A stretch of DNA of 45,960 nt. Source: DATATV01 sp035551355. GTDB lineage: Bacteria; Actinomycetota; Actinomycetes; Mycobacteriales; Pseudonocardiaceae. Below, in pieces: positions 23,843-30,880 of this stretch. The notes beneath the pieces were generated by a model, which was given only the letters and a program-made list of their open reading frames with translations, did no database searches and was not told the origin of the DNA. How positions within the stretch are numbered: position 1 is the stretch's first letter; each line of letters begins with the position of its first letter. The stretch spans positions 1 through 45,960 of the forward strand of contig DASZNF010000030.1 of the NCBI GenBank assembly GCA_035551355.1, written 5' to 3'. A program made the translations under genes and the position numbers.

Positions 23843-24407
23843 CGCGGAAGTGCTGAGCCCGGAGGCGATCCGCCTCGGTCTGACCGCGGCCGGCAAGCGG
23901 GACGCGATCGTCCAATGTGGACAGGCGCTGGTCGAGATCGGCGCGGTCACGCACGAGTACATCGAATCGATGTGCGAGCGGGAAAACGGCGTGTCCACAT
24001 TTGTCGGTCGCGGCGTGTCCATTCCGCACGGCACCGAATCCGCCCGGCAATACGTGCGCCGCACCGCGCTGGCCGTGCTGCAGTTTCCGGCCGGAGTGGA
24101 CTGGGCCGGCGATCCGGTCTCGGTGTGCGTGGCCATCGCCGCGGACGGCGACAAGCACGTCGGCCTGATGTCGATGCTGGCCCAGTTGCTGTTGGACGAA
24201 CGGCGGGCCGAGGAACTGTGCACGGCGGACGATCCGCAGGTCGTGCTGGATCTGTTGCGCGGTGACTCCGGGCGGGGCGCCGACGAGCCGCGGCCGATCG
24301 CGCCGAACCGGCCGACCGCCCCCACCATGCGCAGGCCGACCTCGGTTCGCGCGCGTCTTGGCTATCCGCCCGCACCGCGTGGGTCCTCGGCGACACTGCG
24401 TAAGTGA
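23823..24407 (+). CDS. mtlF: Mannitol/fructose-class PTS EIIA component
   Basis: A 194-residue PTS EIIA of the fructose-mannitol class. The phosphorylated histidine is His69 in GRGVSIPHGTESARQYV. The globular domain ends near residue 150; the remaining 45 residues are Pro/Arg-rich and look unstructured, making it longer than a usual 145-residue IIA. GTG start overlapping the IIB gene by 20 bp, with AAGGA just upstream. Last gene of the PTS unit; 75 bp separate it from the large T7SS-associated gene. Confidence 0.87.
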   Translation: MSDLSADAEVLSPEAIRLGLTAAGKRDAIVQCGQALVEIGAVTHEYIESMCERENGVSTFVGRGVSIPHGTESARQYVRRTALAVLQFPAGVDWAGDPVSVCVAIAADGDKHVGLMSMLAQLLLDERRAEELCTADDPQVVLDLLRGDSGRGADEPRPIAPNRPTAPTMRRPTSVRARLGYPPAPRGSSATLRK

Positions 24408-24482
24408 GGGGAATCCCGTTGTGTTGACCACTCGGCCCCCGATTGGCGACCGGGCCGGGAGCATGTCGTCATTCTGTAGGGT

Positions 24483-27400
24483 ATGAGTACCGACTCGCGC
24501 GCTGCGACCACTGTGTCGCCGGGCGCGGTGGCGGCGGCCGACGGCGCCGAGCTGGTCGTGGAGCCGTGTGGCCCGCATGTGCTGATCCGTCACCGCGACG
24601 AGGAGCCGTGGGAACGCTCCGTACTCACCGGGTATCAGGTGCCCCCCGGGGATGTCGTGGTGCTGGCCTCCGCCGCCGCGCACCGACTGCACTCGCTGCC
24701 CGAACTGCTGCCCTCGGTGTTGCCGGGGGTGCTGATGCCCACCGGGCAACGGAATGGGCTGTCCGGGCACGTGCCGCGGGTGAACCGGATCTGGCTGGCC
24801 GTCTCCGGGGTCGGGGACGCCAACCGCAACTGGGGCAACTGGCTGCATCGCATGGCCGAGCAGTTCGGTGTGGAGATCCTGGCCCCGCACGGCACCCTGG
24901 TGCTGGTGCCCGGCGGCACGCTGTTCGTGGCCGCCCGGGCCGGACACTCCGGCTGGCTGCGCTATCGCGCCGACGCCCCTGGGGTGCTGACCACCTCGCG
25001 CTACCCAGTGCCGCTCTGGGATGCCGCCCTGCCCCGGCAGCCGCTGGCCGTGGCTGGCCTGGTCGCCGATCCGGTGCCCGCCGGCCTGGCCGTGCGGGAG
25101 GCCGGTGCGCCCCCGATCACCGGTGACGACCTGGCCTTCGCCGTGCCGGTGCACGGCGGCCAGCCCAAGCTGATCCTGGGCCGCCCGGGCGACGGGCTGA
25201 TGTCCCCGGACGCGGTGGCCGCGCTGGTCGGCCGGCTGCACCCCACGGTGCGCGGCCAGCTGCTGGTGGTGCCGGTCGCCACCGGGCCTTCCGATCCGCA
25301 CTGGCTGGCCGCGCTGGCCGACAAGCTCGGGCAGGACGTGGTGGCCAGCCGGGGCATGCAACTGGTGGACCACTCCGGGATCCAGCAGACCATCGTGTTC
25401 GACGACCACGGCAGCCAGCTGTTCCGGCCGTTCGGCACCGTGGTCCGGCAGCGCCCGCGAGTGTCCGCTGTGGACATAGTGGATATCGCGCCCGCGCCGC
25501 GTGGCTGGTCGCGCTGCGGCGCCCGGCACTACCGACCGGACGCCGCCGAGTCCCCGGCCCGGGCCGAGGTGACGCCCGCGGGCCTGGTGCTCAACCTCAA
25601 CGGCGCGCCCGCCGCGCCGGCGGCGGCCTTCGATCCGGTCGGCTGGACCATCACCGTGGGCTCGCCCGCCCGGCCGGTGACCGAACCGCTGATCCTGGGC
25701 CTGGAACGACTGATCGCCGGGCTGACCGGGGATCAGTTGCGCACCGCGCGGATCAAGGTGGTCGGCTCGGTCAACGGTGTGGACGGCCTCCGGCTGATCT
25801 CCTTCGCCGAGGAGAACGGCGTGGTGCTGGACCTGGTCGCGCCCGCCGAGGAACCCGAGCCCGGCCCGGACTCGGAGCGCACGGTCAGCACCCGGCTGCC
25901 GTTCGACCAGGCGGTGGCCCCGGCGGTCACCCTGGCCCAGCCGCCGATCGAGTTGCTGGACGCGGACTCGCGCACCATCACGGTGTCCGCGCACATGGTG
26001 GCCGACCTGGTGCTGCCGTCCACTTCGGACGGTCCGGTCGCCGACAAGAAGGCGGACCGGAAAAAGACCGACGAGCAGCCGGCCGTCGAGGACGACTCGC
26101 GGACCGTGGTGGTGCCCGCCGACTCGATCACCGAGATGGCCTGGCCGACGCCCTCGGACGACGAGGACGAGAACCCGATGGACGCGGGCACCTCGCGGAT
26201 CGACCCGCCGCCCGCCCGGCGACCCGCCCGATCCGACCCGCCGCAACCCGCCCGCCCAGCTTCGGCGTCGGCTGGACGTCGGACGGCCGCGACGCCGGAC
26301 ACGTCGGCCCGTTCCCTGGGGAAACAGTCCGCCCCGAGCCAGGCCGCCCCGAGCCAGGCCGCGCCGAGCCAAGCCGCGCCGAGCCAAGCCGCCCCGAGTC
26401 AGCCCGCGCCGACCCCGTCGGCCGCGCCGGTGTCGAACGCGACGGCCCCGCGGATGCCGAGCCGCGCACCGCTGATGCCGAGCCGCGCGCCGCTGAGCCC
26501 GCAGGAACTGGCCAACAGCCTGGAGGACACGCTCACCGGCATGCGCCCGATCACCGAGTCGGACGCTCCCGGCTCGCGGCCCGCCACCCCGCCGCCGGTG
26601 CCCTCGCCCGCCCCGGCCCCGCCCGCGTCGATCCCCACCGCGACGGCCCCGCCGACCACCCCGACTCCGGCCGCCACCCCGCCGGTCGCGCCCGCTCCGA
26701 TGCCCGGTGCGGTGCCGCTGTCCTCGCCGGTGCCCACCTCGATGTCTGCGCCCGCAACGATGTCGGCGCCCGGGCCGGTGCCGACCTCGGCCGCGCCGGT
26801 GGCCACCTCGTCCAATCCGGCGATGGCTCCGGTCACGGTCGCCTCGGGCAACCGGGCCGCGCCGGCGGCCCGCACCGCCGATCCGGTCTACCTGTCCGCG
26901 ACCCCGCCGCCCGACCGGCCCAGCAAGCAGGGCGAGCAGGACGCGTTCAGTCAGCAGGCGGCCGGGGAGTTCAACGAGGCGCTGGCCATCGTCAACGCCG
27001 CGCTGGCCACCTGGCCCGCGCTGCGCAACATCTCCGCCACCGGCGTGGATTCCGCGGACGCCCGCGCGGTCAAGGTGGACTACGTCGCGGTGTGCCTGTA
27101 CCTGAGTGCGGGCGGGCACAGCGCGGCCCGGCTGAACACGGTGCTGCGCTCCGGCCATCCGGTGGCCGAGCCCGGTTACGTGCCCTGCCTGGTGTCCGGG
27201 CTGCGCCGGCTGCCCACCCACCGGCGGCCGGTGATGCGCCAGGCGCGGCTGGAGGGCGCGGTCCAGCAGTGGTATCCGGTGGGCCTGGTGCTCACCGAAC
27301 CCGGGTTCCTGTCCACCAGCGTGGCCACCGACATCACCGTGGCCGGGGCCGACGTGGACTACCTGATCTGGCCCCGCTCGGCCCGGCGCACCTCGGCGCT

Positions 27401-27767
27401 GGCCATGGGTCAGCCGGTGGCCGAGGCGGTGTTCTTCGCGGGCACCCGGTTCCGGGTGCTGGCCGTGCGCACGCTGGACGAGGACGCCGAACTGCCGGAC
27501 GGGCCGGAGCGGCCGCGCACCGCGGTGCTGTTGCGCGAACTGCTGCCGCACGAAGAGGTGTCCGTCGGCGCGCTGACCGACGTGGACCAGGAAACGTTGT
27601 CCCGGTTGGACAAGGTGCTGGCCGAGCGGCACACCGTGGCGGTGCGCGTGCTGGACGATCCGGATGTGGTCTGGCGGCTGGCCGCCGAACCGATCGGCCT
27701 GGTCGAAGGCCAGCCCGGCGCGCAGGGCGGCATGGCCACGCTGGCCGCGGTGGGGAGCGGAGCATGA
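24483..27767 (+). CDS. Large T7SS-locus protein with C-terminal ADP-ribosyltransferase-like region
   Basis: A 1094-residue protein with no signal peptide or membrane segment. Residues 1-350 hold two related alpha/beta units (NWGNWLHRMAEQFGVEILAP and SDPHWLAALADKLGQDVVAS), apparently an internal duplication of unknown function. Residues 470-870 are low-complexity, Pro/Ala/Ser-rich, with five APSQA units. Residues 870-1080 resemble the R-S-E class of ADP-ribosyltransferases: Arg919 in RPVMRQARL, Ser944-Thr945-Ser946 in GFLSTSV, and Glu981 in VAEAVFFAGTRFRVLAV aligning with the catalytic Glu before the GTRF strand. The first Glu/Gln of the usual ExE pair is Val979, so activity is uncertain. Its stop overlaps the next small gene (ATGA), which overlaps mycP, tying it to the secretion machinery. 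The ART assignment is by motif only. Confidence 0.7.
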   Translation: MSTDSRAATTVSPGAVAAADGAELVVEPCGPHVLIRHRDEEPWERSVLTGYQVPPGDVVVLASAAAHRLHSLPELLPSVLPGVLMPTGQRNGLSGHVPRVNRIWLAVSGVGDANRNWGNWLHRMAEQFGVEILAPHGTLVLVPGGTLFVAARAGHSGWLRYRADAPGVLTTSRYPVPLWDAALPRQPLAVAGLVADPVPAGLAVREAGAPPITGDDLAFAVPVHGGQPKLILGRPGDGLMSPDAVAALVGRLHPTVRGQLLVVPVATGPSDPHWLAALADKLGQDVVASRGMQLVDHSGIQQTIVFDDHGSQLFRPFGTVVRQRPRVSAVDIVDIAPAPRGWSRCGARHYRPDAAESPARAEVTPAGLVLNLNGAPAAPAAAFDPVGWTITVGSPARPVTEPLILGLERLIAGLTGDQLRTARIKVVGSVNGVDGLRLISFAEENGVVLDLVAPAEEPEPGPDSERTVSTRLPFDQAVAPAVTLAQPPIELLDADSRTITVSAHMVADLVLPSTSDGPVADKKADRKKTDEQPAVEDDSRTVVVPADSITEMAWPTPSDDEDENPMDAGTSRIDPPPARRPARSDPPQPARPASASAGRRTAATPDTSARSLGKQSAPSQAAPSQAAPSQAAPSQAAPSQPAPTPSAAPVSNATAPRMPSRAPLMPSRAPLSPQELANSLEDTLTGMRPITESDAPGSRPATPPPVPSPAPAPPASIPTATAPPTTPTPAATPPVAPAPMPGAVPLSSPVPTSMSAPATMSAPGPVPTSAAPVATSSNPAMAPVTVASGNRAAPAARTADPVYLSATPPPDRPSKQGEQDAFSQQAAGEFNEALAIVNAALATWPALRNISATGVDSADARAVKVDYVAVCLYLSAGGHSAARLNTVLRSGHPVAEPGYVPCLVSGLRRLPTHRRPVMRQARLEGAVQQWYPVGLVLTEPGFLSTSVATDITVAGADVDYLIWPRSARRTSALAMGQPVAEAVFFAGTRFRVLAVRTLDEDAELPDGPERPRTAVLLRELLPHEEVSVGALTDVDQETLSRLDKVLAERHTVAVRVLDDPDVVWRLAAEPIGLVEGQPGAQGGMATLAAVGSGA
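26331..26405. repeat. 15-bp coding tandem repeat (APSQA)5
   Basis: Five in-frame 15-bp units encode APSQA four times and APSQP once inside the disordered linker of the ART-like protein. The first two units are identical in DNA, as are the third and fourth, suggesting recent duplication. Confidence 0.85.
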
Positions 27768-27973
27768 TCGGGTCCGGTTCGATCGAGTCCGGCTGGCCGG
27801 TGCCGATCCGCAGGCCGCTGCTGCTGCCGGAGATCGCGCCGCCGACCGTGCCGCCGTTGCCGCCGCCCGGCCCGGTGACGCCGACCGGCGGTCCGCGTCC
27901 GGAGTTCACGCCGTTTCCCATGCCCCGCCCCAAATCCCGCAAGCGCTGGCCCTGGCGACTGGACCGCGGATGA
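27764..27973 (+). CDS. Small proline-rich protein between the ART-like gene and mycP
   Basis: A 69-residue protein: a short N-terminal part (MIGSGSIESGWPVPIRRPLL), a Pro-rich middle (PPTVPPLPPPGPVTPTGG) and a basic, Trp-containing tail (RPKSRKRWPWRLDRG). It has no membrane segment and no family I recognise. It overlaps both neighbours by four bases, ATGA at each side, so it is very likely translated. It could be an adaptor or linker between the ART-like protein and the secretion apparatus; that is speculation. Confidence 0.6.
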   Translation: MIGSGSIESGWPVPIRRPLLLPEIAPPTVPPLPPPGPVTPTGGPRPEFTPFPMPRPKSRKRWPWRLDRG

Positions 27974-29160
27974 GAAACGTCCTGCGCCTGCTGGCCATCG
28001 TCGCGTTGGGCTGCTCGGTCGCGATCCCGGCACTGCCCGCGGCCGCGGCCACCGGCAGCAACTGCGCGACCCCGCCGGTGACCACCGACCCGACGGTGCC
28101 GTGGGCGCAGGTTCAGCTTGCCCCGCAACGGGTCTGGGACCTGACCGAGGGCGCGGGCATCACCGTCGGCGTGGTGGACAGCGGGGTGGACGCGACCACC
28201 CCGCAGCTGGCCGGCCGGGTGCTGACCGGCAAGGACGTGATCAACCCGGGCAACGGCCCGGCCAACACCGACTGCTACGGCCACGGCACGTTCGTGGCCG
28301 GCATCATCGCCGCCGCGCCCGTGCAGGGCGCCGGATTCGCCGGCGTGGCGCCGCAGGCGACCATCCTGCCGGTGCGGGCGGCCAACGACGCCAACAGCGG
28401 CTCGGCCGACGCGCTGGCCCAGGGCATCCGGGTCGCGGTGGACGGCGGCGCCCAGGTGATCAACGTGTCGGCCAGCACCAACCTGCCCGACGCGCAACTG
28501 GAAGCGGCGGTGGACTACGCCGAGCAGCACAACGTGGTGGTGGTCGCGGCCGCGGCCAACGGCCAGCAGCAGGGCGACCCGGTGACCTACCCGGCCTCCT
28601 ATCCCACGGTGCTGGCGGTCGGCGCGGTGGGCGCCAACGGCACACTGGCCAGCTTCTCCGAGACCGGCAAGTACCTGAGCCTGGTTGCGCCGGGGGAGAA
28701 CGTGGTGAGCATCGGGCCGGGCGGCGGCGGCCAGTGGCAGGGCAGCGGCACCAGTTACGCCGCGCCGTTCGTGGCCGGAGTGGCCGCGCTGGTGCGGGCC
28801 TACCACCCGCAGTTGTCCGCGGCGCAGGTGCGCGACCGGCTGGAGGCCACCGCCGACCACCCGGGCACCACCATGCCCGACCCCGGATACGGTTGGGGCA
28901 CGGTCAATCCGCTGGCCGCGGTCACCGCCGTGCTGCCCGAGGAGGGCGCCGCGGGAACCGTGGTGACCCACCTGCCCTCGATTCCCAAACCCGTGGTGCC
29001 CAAGCCCGATCGGCTGGCCGGTGTGCTCACCGTGCTCGGCGTGTTGGGACTGATCGGCGTGGGCAGCCTGACCTGGTTGTGCACCACGATCTGGCGCCCC
29101 GGGTCCCGGCGGACCTGGCGGCGGCGCACGGTGCGGGTGACCGGCGGGCGAACTTCCTAG
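27970..29160 (+). CDS. mycP: Mycosin, membrane-anchored subtilisin-like serine protease of the T7SS
   Basis: A 396-residue S8 protease that is part of, and stabilises, ESX secretion complexes on the outer face of the membrane. A Sec signal peptide covers residues 1-27. The catalytic triad is Asp70 (VVDSGVD), His105 (YGHGTFVAGII) and Ser262 (GSGTSYAAPFV). Cysteines at the start of the mature part and beside the His (CYGHG) can form the mycosin disulfide. A C-terminal membrane helix (VLTVLGVLGLIGVGSLTWLC) is followed by a basic cytosolic tail. The start overlaps the upstream small gene. Its TAG stop lies inside a 15-bp inverted repeat. Confidence 0.95.
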   Translation: MRNVLRLLAIVALGCSVAIPALPAAAATGSNCATPPVTTDPTVPWAQVQLAPQRVWDLTEGAGITVGVVDSGVDATTPQLAGRVLTGKDVINPGNGPANTDCYGHGTFVAGIIAAAPVQGAGFAGVAPQATILPVRAANDANSGSADALAQGIRVAVDGGAQVINVSASTNLPDAQLEAAVDYAEQHNVVVVAAAANGQQQGDPVTYPASYPTVLAVGAVGANGTLASFSETGKYLSLVAPGENVVSIGPGGGGQWQGSGTSYAAPFVAGVAALVRAYHPQLSAAQVRDRLEATADHPGTTMPDPGYGWGTVNPLAAVTAVLPEEGAAGTVVTHLPSIPKPVVPKPDRLAGVLTVLGVLGLIGVGSLTWLCTTIWRPGSRRTWRRRTVRVTGGRTS

Positions 29161-29207
29161 TGTCCTGCGCCGGAATTGCCACCATGATTTCTGGCGCAGG
29201 ACACTAG
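29157..29207. repeat. 51-bp inverted repeat flanked by CTAG, terminator or MITE remnant
   Basis: CTAGTGTCCTGCGCC (29157-29171) and GGCGCAGGACACTAG (29193-29207) are perfect 15-bp inverted copies around a 21-nt centre. The outer CTAG on both sides is the favoured target of IS630/Tc1-mariner elements, which duplicate TA, so this may be a solo miniature element. It also supplies the mycP stop codon and would act as a transcription terminator. Confidence 0.6.
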
Positions 29208-29238
29208 CGACGAAGCTGAAAAAGAGGGGTGCGGTCGG

Positions 29239-29886
29239 GTGTTGGAGGAACTGGCCCGCAGGCATGCCTGGGCCGATGACGAGAAGCGGACCCCGCCGAT
29301 GACCATCACCGCGGTGTCCGGGGCCGACGACGAGCGGGTGACCCGCGTGTTCGGCGGGGACATCGCCACCGCGCGGCGGATGACCTTCGAGGAAGCCGGG
29401 CACTGGAACAAGTTCGGCCGGCTGCCCTACAGCCGCGCCGGACGGCACTGCGTGCAGGTGGTGTCGGCGGATGAGCGCAAGGTCGTGGTCATCGAGAACC
29501 ATGGCGCGCACGGGGCGCTGCCGGAGATCGCCCGGCGGGCCAGCGCCAACGGGGCTGAGTTCATGAGCGTGCACTGGCTCAACGACGCCGACTACCAGGT
29601 GATGCACGCGGTGGACGGCGTGGTGGACGCGGTGTTCGATCCGCTGGAGTTCGCCTACTATCCGGAAGAGGACCCGGAACCGCCGCAGCCGCCGGCCTAC
29701 GTGCCGGACTGGGCGGCCGCGGCCGGGTTCCACATCGAGCGGGTGGGCGCGACGTCCATCGCGTTGCTGGAGACGATGCTGGACGTGCGGGTGGATCCGG
29801 TGTGGCTGCTGATCCCGCTGCGCACCGTGGGCGTGCCGCCGACCGACCGGCTGTTCACCGACCTGGCCGCCGCGACCACCTGGTGA
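29239..29886 (+). CDS. Uncharacterised protein in the T7SS locus (DUF6461-like)
   Basis: A 215-residue acidic protein without signal peptide or membrane segment. The GTG start lies 79 bp after mycP, beyond the inverted repeat. The pattern of a central beta-rich core (CVQVVSADERKVVVIENHGAHGALPEIARRAS), a VHWLND segment, FDPLEF and a C-terminal helical region resembles DUF6461-type proteins common in actinobacteria near toxin or secretion genes; this comparison is from memory and weak. Function unknown. It converges on the aldo/keto reductase gene, and the last codons and stop lie in a duplicated CCACCTGGTGATCA motif. Confidence 0.6.
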   Translation: MLEELARRHAWADDEKRTPPMTITAVSGADDERVTRVFGGDIATARRMTFEEAGHWNKFGRLPYSRAGRHCVQVVSADERKVVVIENHGAHGALPEIARRASANGAEFMSVHWLNDADYQVMHAVDGVVDAVFDPLEFAYYPEEDPEPPQPPAYVPDWAAAAGFHIERVGATSIALLETMLDVRVDPVWLLIPLRTVGVPPTDRLFTDLAAATTW

Positions 29887-29912
29887 TCACCCCCGCCACC
29901 ACCTGGTGATCA
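29876..29912. repeat. Duplicated CCACCTGGTGATCA motif over two convergent stops
   Basis: CCACCTGGTGATCA occurs at 29876-29889 and 29899-29912, 23 bp apart. The first copy contains the TGA of the uncharacterised gene and the second contains the stop of the aldo/keto reductase gene on the other strand. Likely a small tandem duplication. Confidence 0.75.
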
Positions 29913-30875
29913 GCCGAAAATCGCCGATATAGCGGCGAAATTCTCGTCGTCCAGGTCGGTGGCGATGGCCTCGCGGACCGCCTGCCACTGGGTTTGCGAG
30001 CTCGGTGAGACGATCGGCGCGGGCCGGGCCGGGTAGGCCCGGAGCCAGGCCAGGGCCAGTCCGGCCACGCTGATTCCCTTGTCCCGGGCCACCTCCCGCA
30101 GCCGGGCGACCCGGTCCAGGTTGGCCTGGGTGTGCATGCCGGTGTAGTAACGGTCCCCGGCCACCGCGATCCGGCTGCCTGCCGCGGGCGCCGCGCCGTC
30201 CAGGTAGCGCTCGGACAGCACGCCCCCGGCCAGCGGCGAAAACGCCAGGTAGCCAAGGGATTCGGCCTGAACGAGCGGCAGCAGGCCGGCCTCGTCGTCG
30301 CGGCTGAGCAGGCTGAAACCGTTCTGCACGAACTCCGGCCGGGGCAGTCCGGCCTCGGCTGCCGTGCGCAGCAACGATTCCAGCAGTGGCGCGTCCACGT
30401 TGCTGACCCCGTAGGCGCGGATCTGCCCGGCCGCCTGCGCGGCGGCGAACGCGGTCAGCGTCTGTTCGAGCGGGGTGTGCGGATCGGGCGCGTGCGAGAG
30501 GTACAGATCGACCTGGCCCAGCCGCTGGATGCTCTGTGCCAGCTGGGTTTCGATGTGCGCGGCGGACAGGTCGACGCCGGACTGCCCGGCCCGCACGAGA
30601 CCGCCGACCTTGGTCTGCACGAGCACCCCGGCCGGCTGCCGCTCGGCCAGCCAGCGGCCGACCGTGCGCTCGCTTTCCCCACCACCGTAGGAATCCGCGG
30701 TGTCCACGACCCGGATGCCCTCGGCGTGGGCCTCGGCCAGCCGGTCAAGGCCCTGCTCGACAGACAGGCCCAACCCCCGGGTGGCCGCGGCCCCGCCGAT
30801 GCCGCCGATCGCGCCCGCACCGAAGATGAACTCGGTGATCCGGATGCCGGACCGGCCAAGGGGTCGGGTGTCCAA
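29910..30875 (-). CDS. Aldo/keto reductase
   Basis: A 321-residue NADPH-dependent oxidoreductase with a TIM-barrel fold. The catalytic tetrad is visible: Asp58 and Tyr63 (VVDTADSYGGGESE), Lys89 (VQTKVGG) and His128 (LYLSHAPD). The C-terminal IVSPSSQTQWQAV is the variant of the cofactor-binding GxxxxxQ segment. The best start is TTG 30875, with GGAG eight bases upstream and family similarity beginning at once (TRPLGRSGI); no ATG/GTG fits. It starts five bases after the eccC stop, so it is probably read from the eccC transcript. AKRs have no known role in type VII secretion, and the substrate is unknown. Confidence 0.88.
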   Translation of the reverse strand: MDTRPLGRSGIRITEFIFGAGAIGGIGGAAATRGLGLSVEQGLDRLAEAHAEGIRVVDTADSYGGGESERTVGRWLAERQPAGVLVQTKVGGLVRAGQSGVDLSAAHIETQLAQSIQRLGQVDLYLSHAPDPHTPLEQTLTAFAAAQAAGQIRAYGVSNVDAPLLESLLRTAAEAGLPRPEFVQNGFSLLSRDDEAGLLPLVQAESLGYLAFSPLAGGVLSERYLDGAAPAAGSRIAVAGDRYYTGMHTQANLDRVARLREVARDKGISVAGLALAWLRAYPARPAPIVSPSSQTQWQAVREAIATDLDDENFAAISAIFG

Positions 30876-30880
30876 CCTCG

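Noticed and set aside
24424..24482. TTGACC plus TAGGGT as the promoter of the ART-like gene
   Set aside because: The two boxes are about 47 bp apart and TAGGGT abuts the ATG, so neither spacing nor start position works.
23814..27632. 1272-codon minus-strand frame opposite the ART-like gene
   Set aside because: Antisense to three supported genes, extreme Arg/Gly/His content, no domains. The sense frame shows an ART-like region and operon overlaps.
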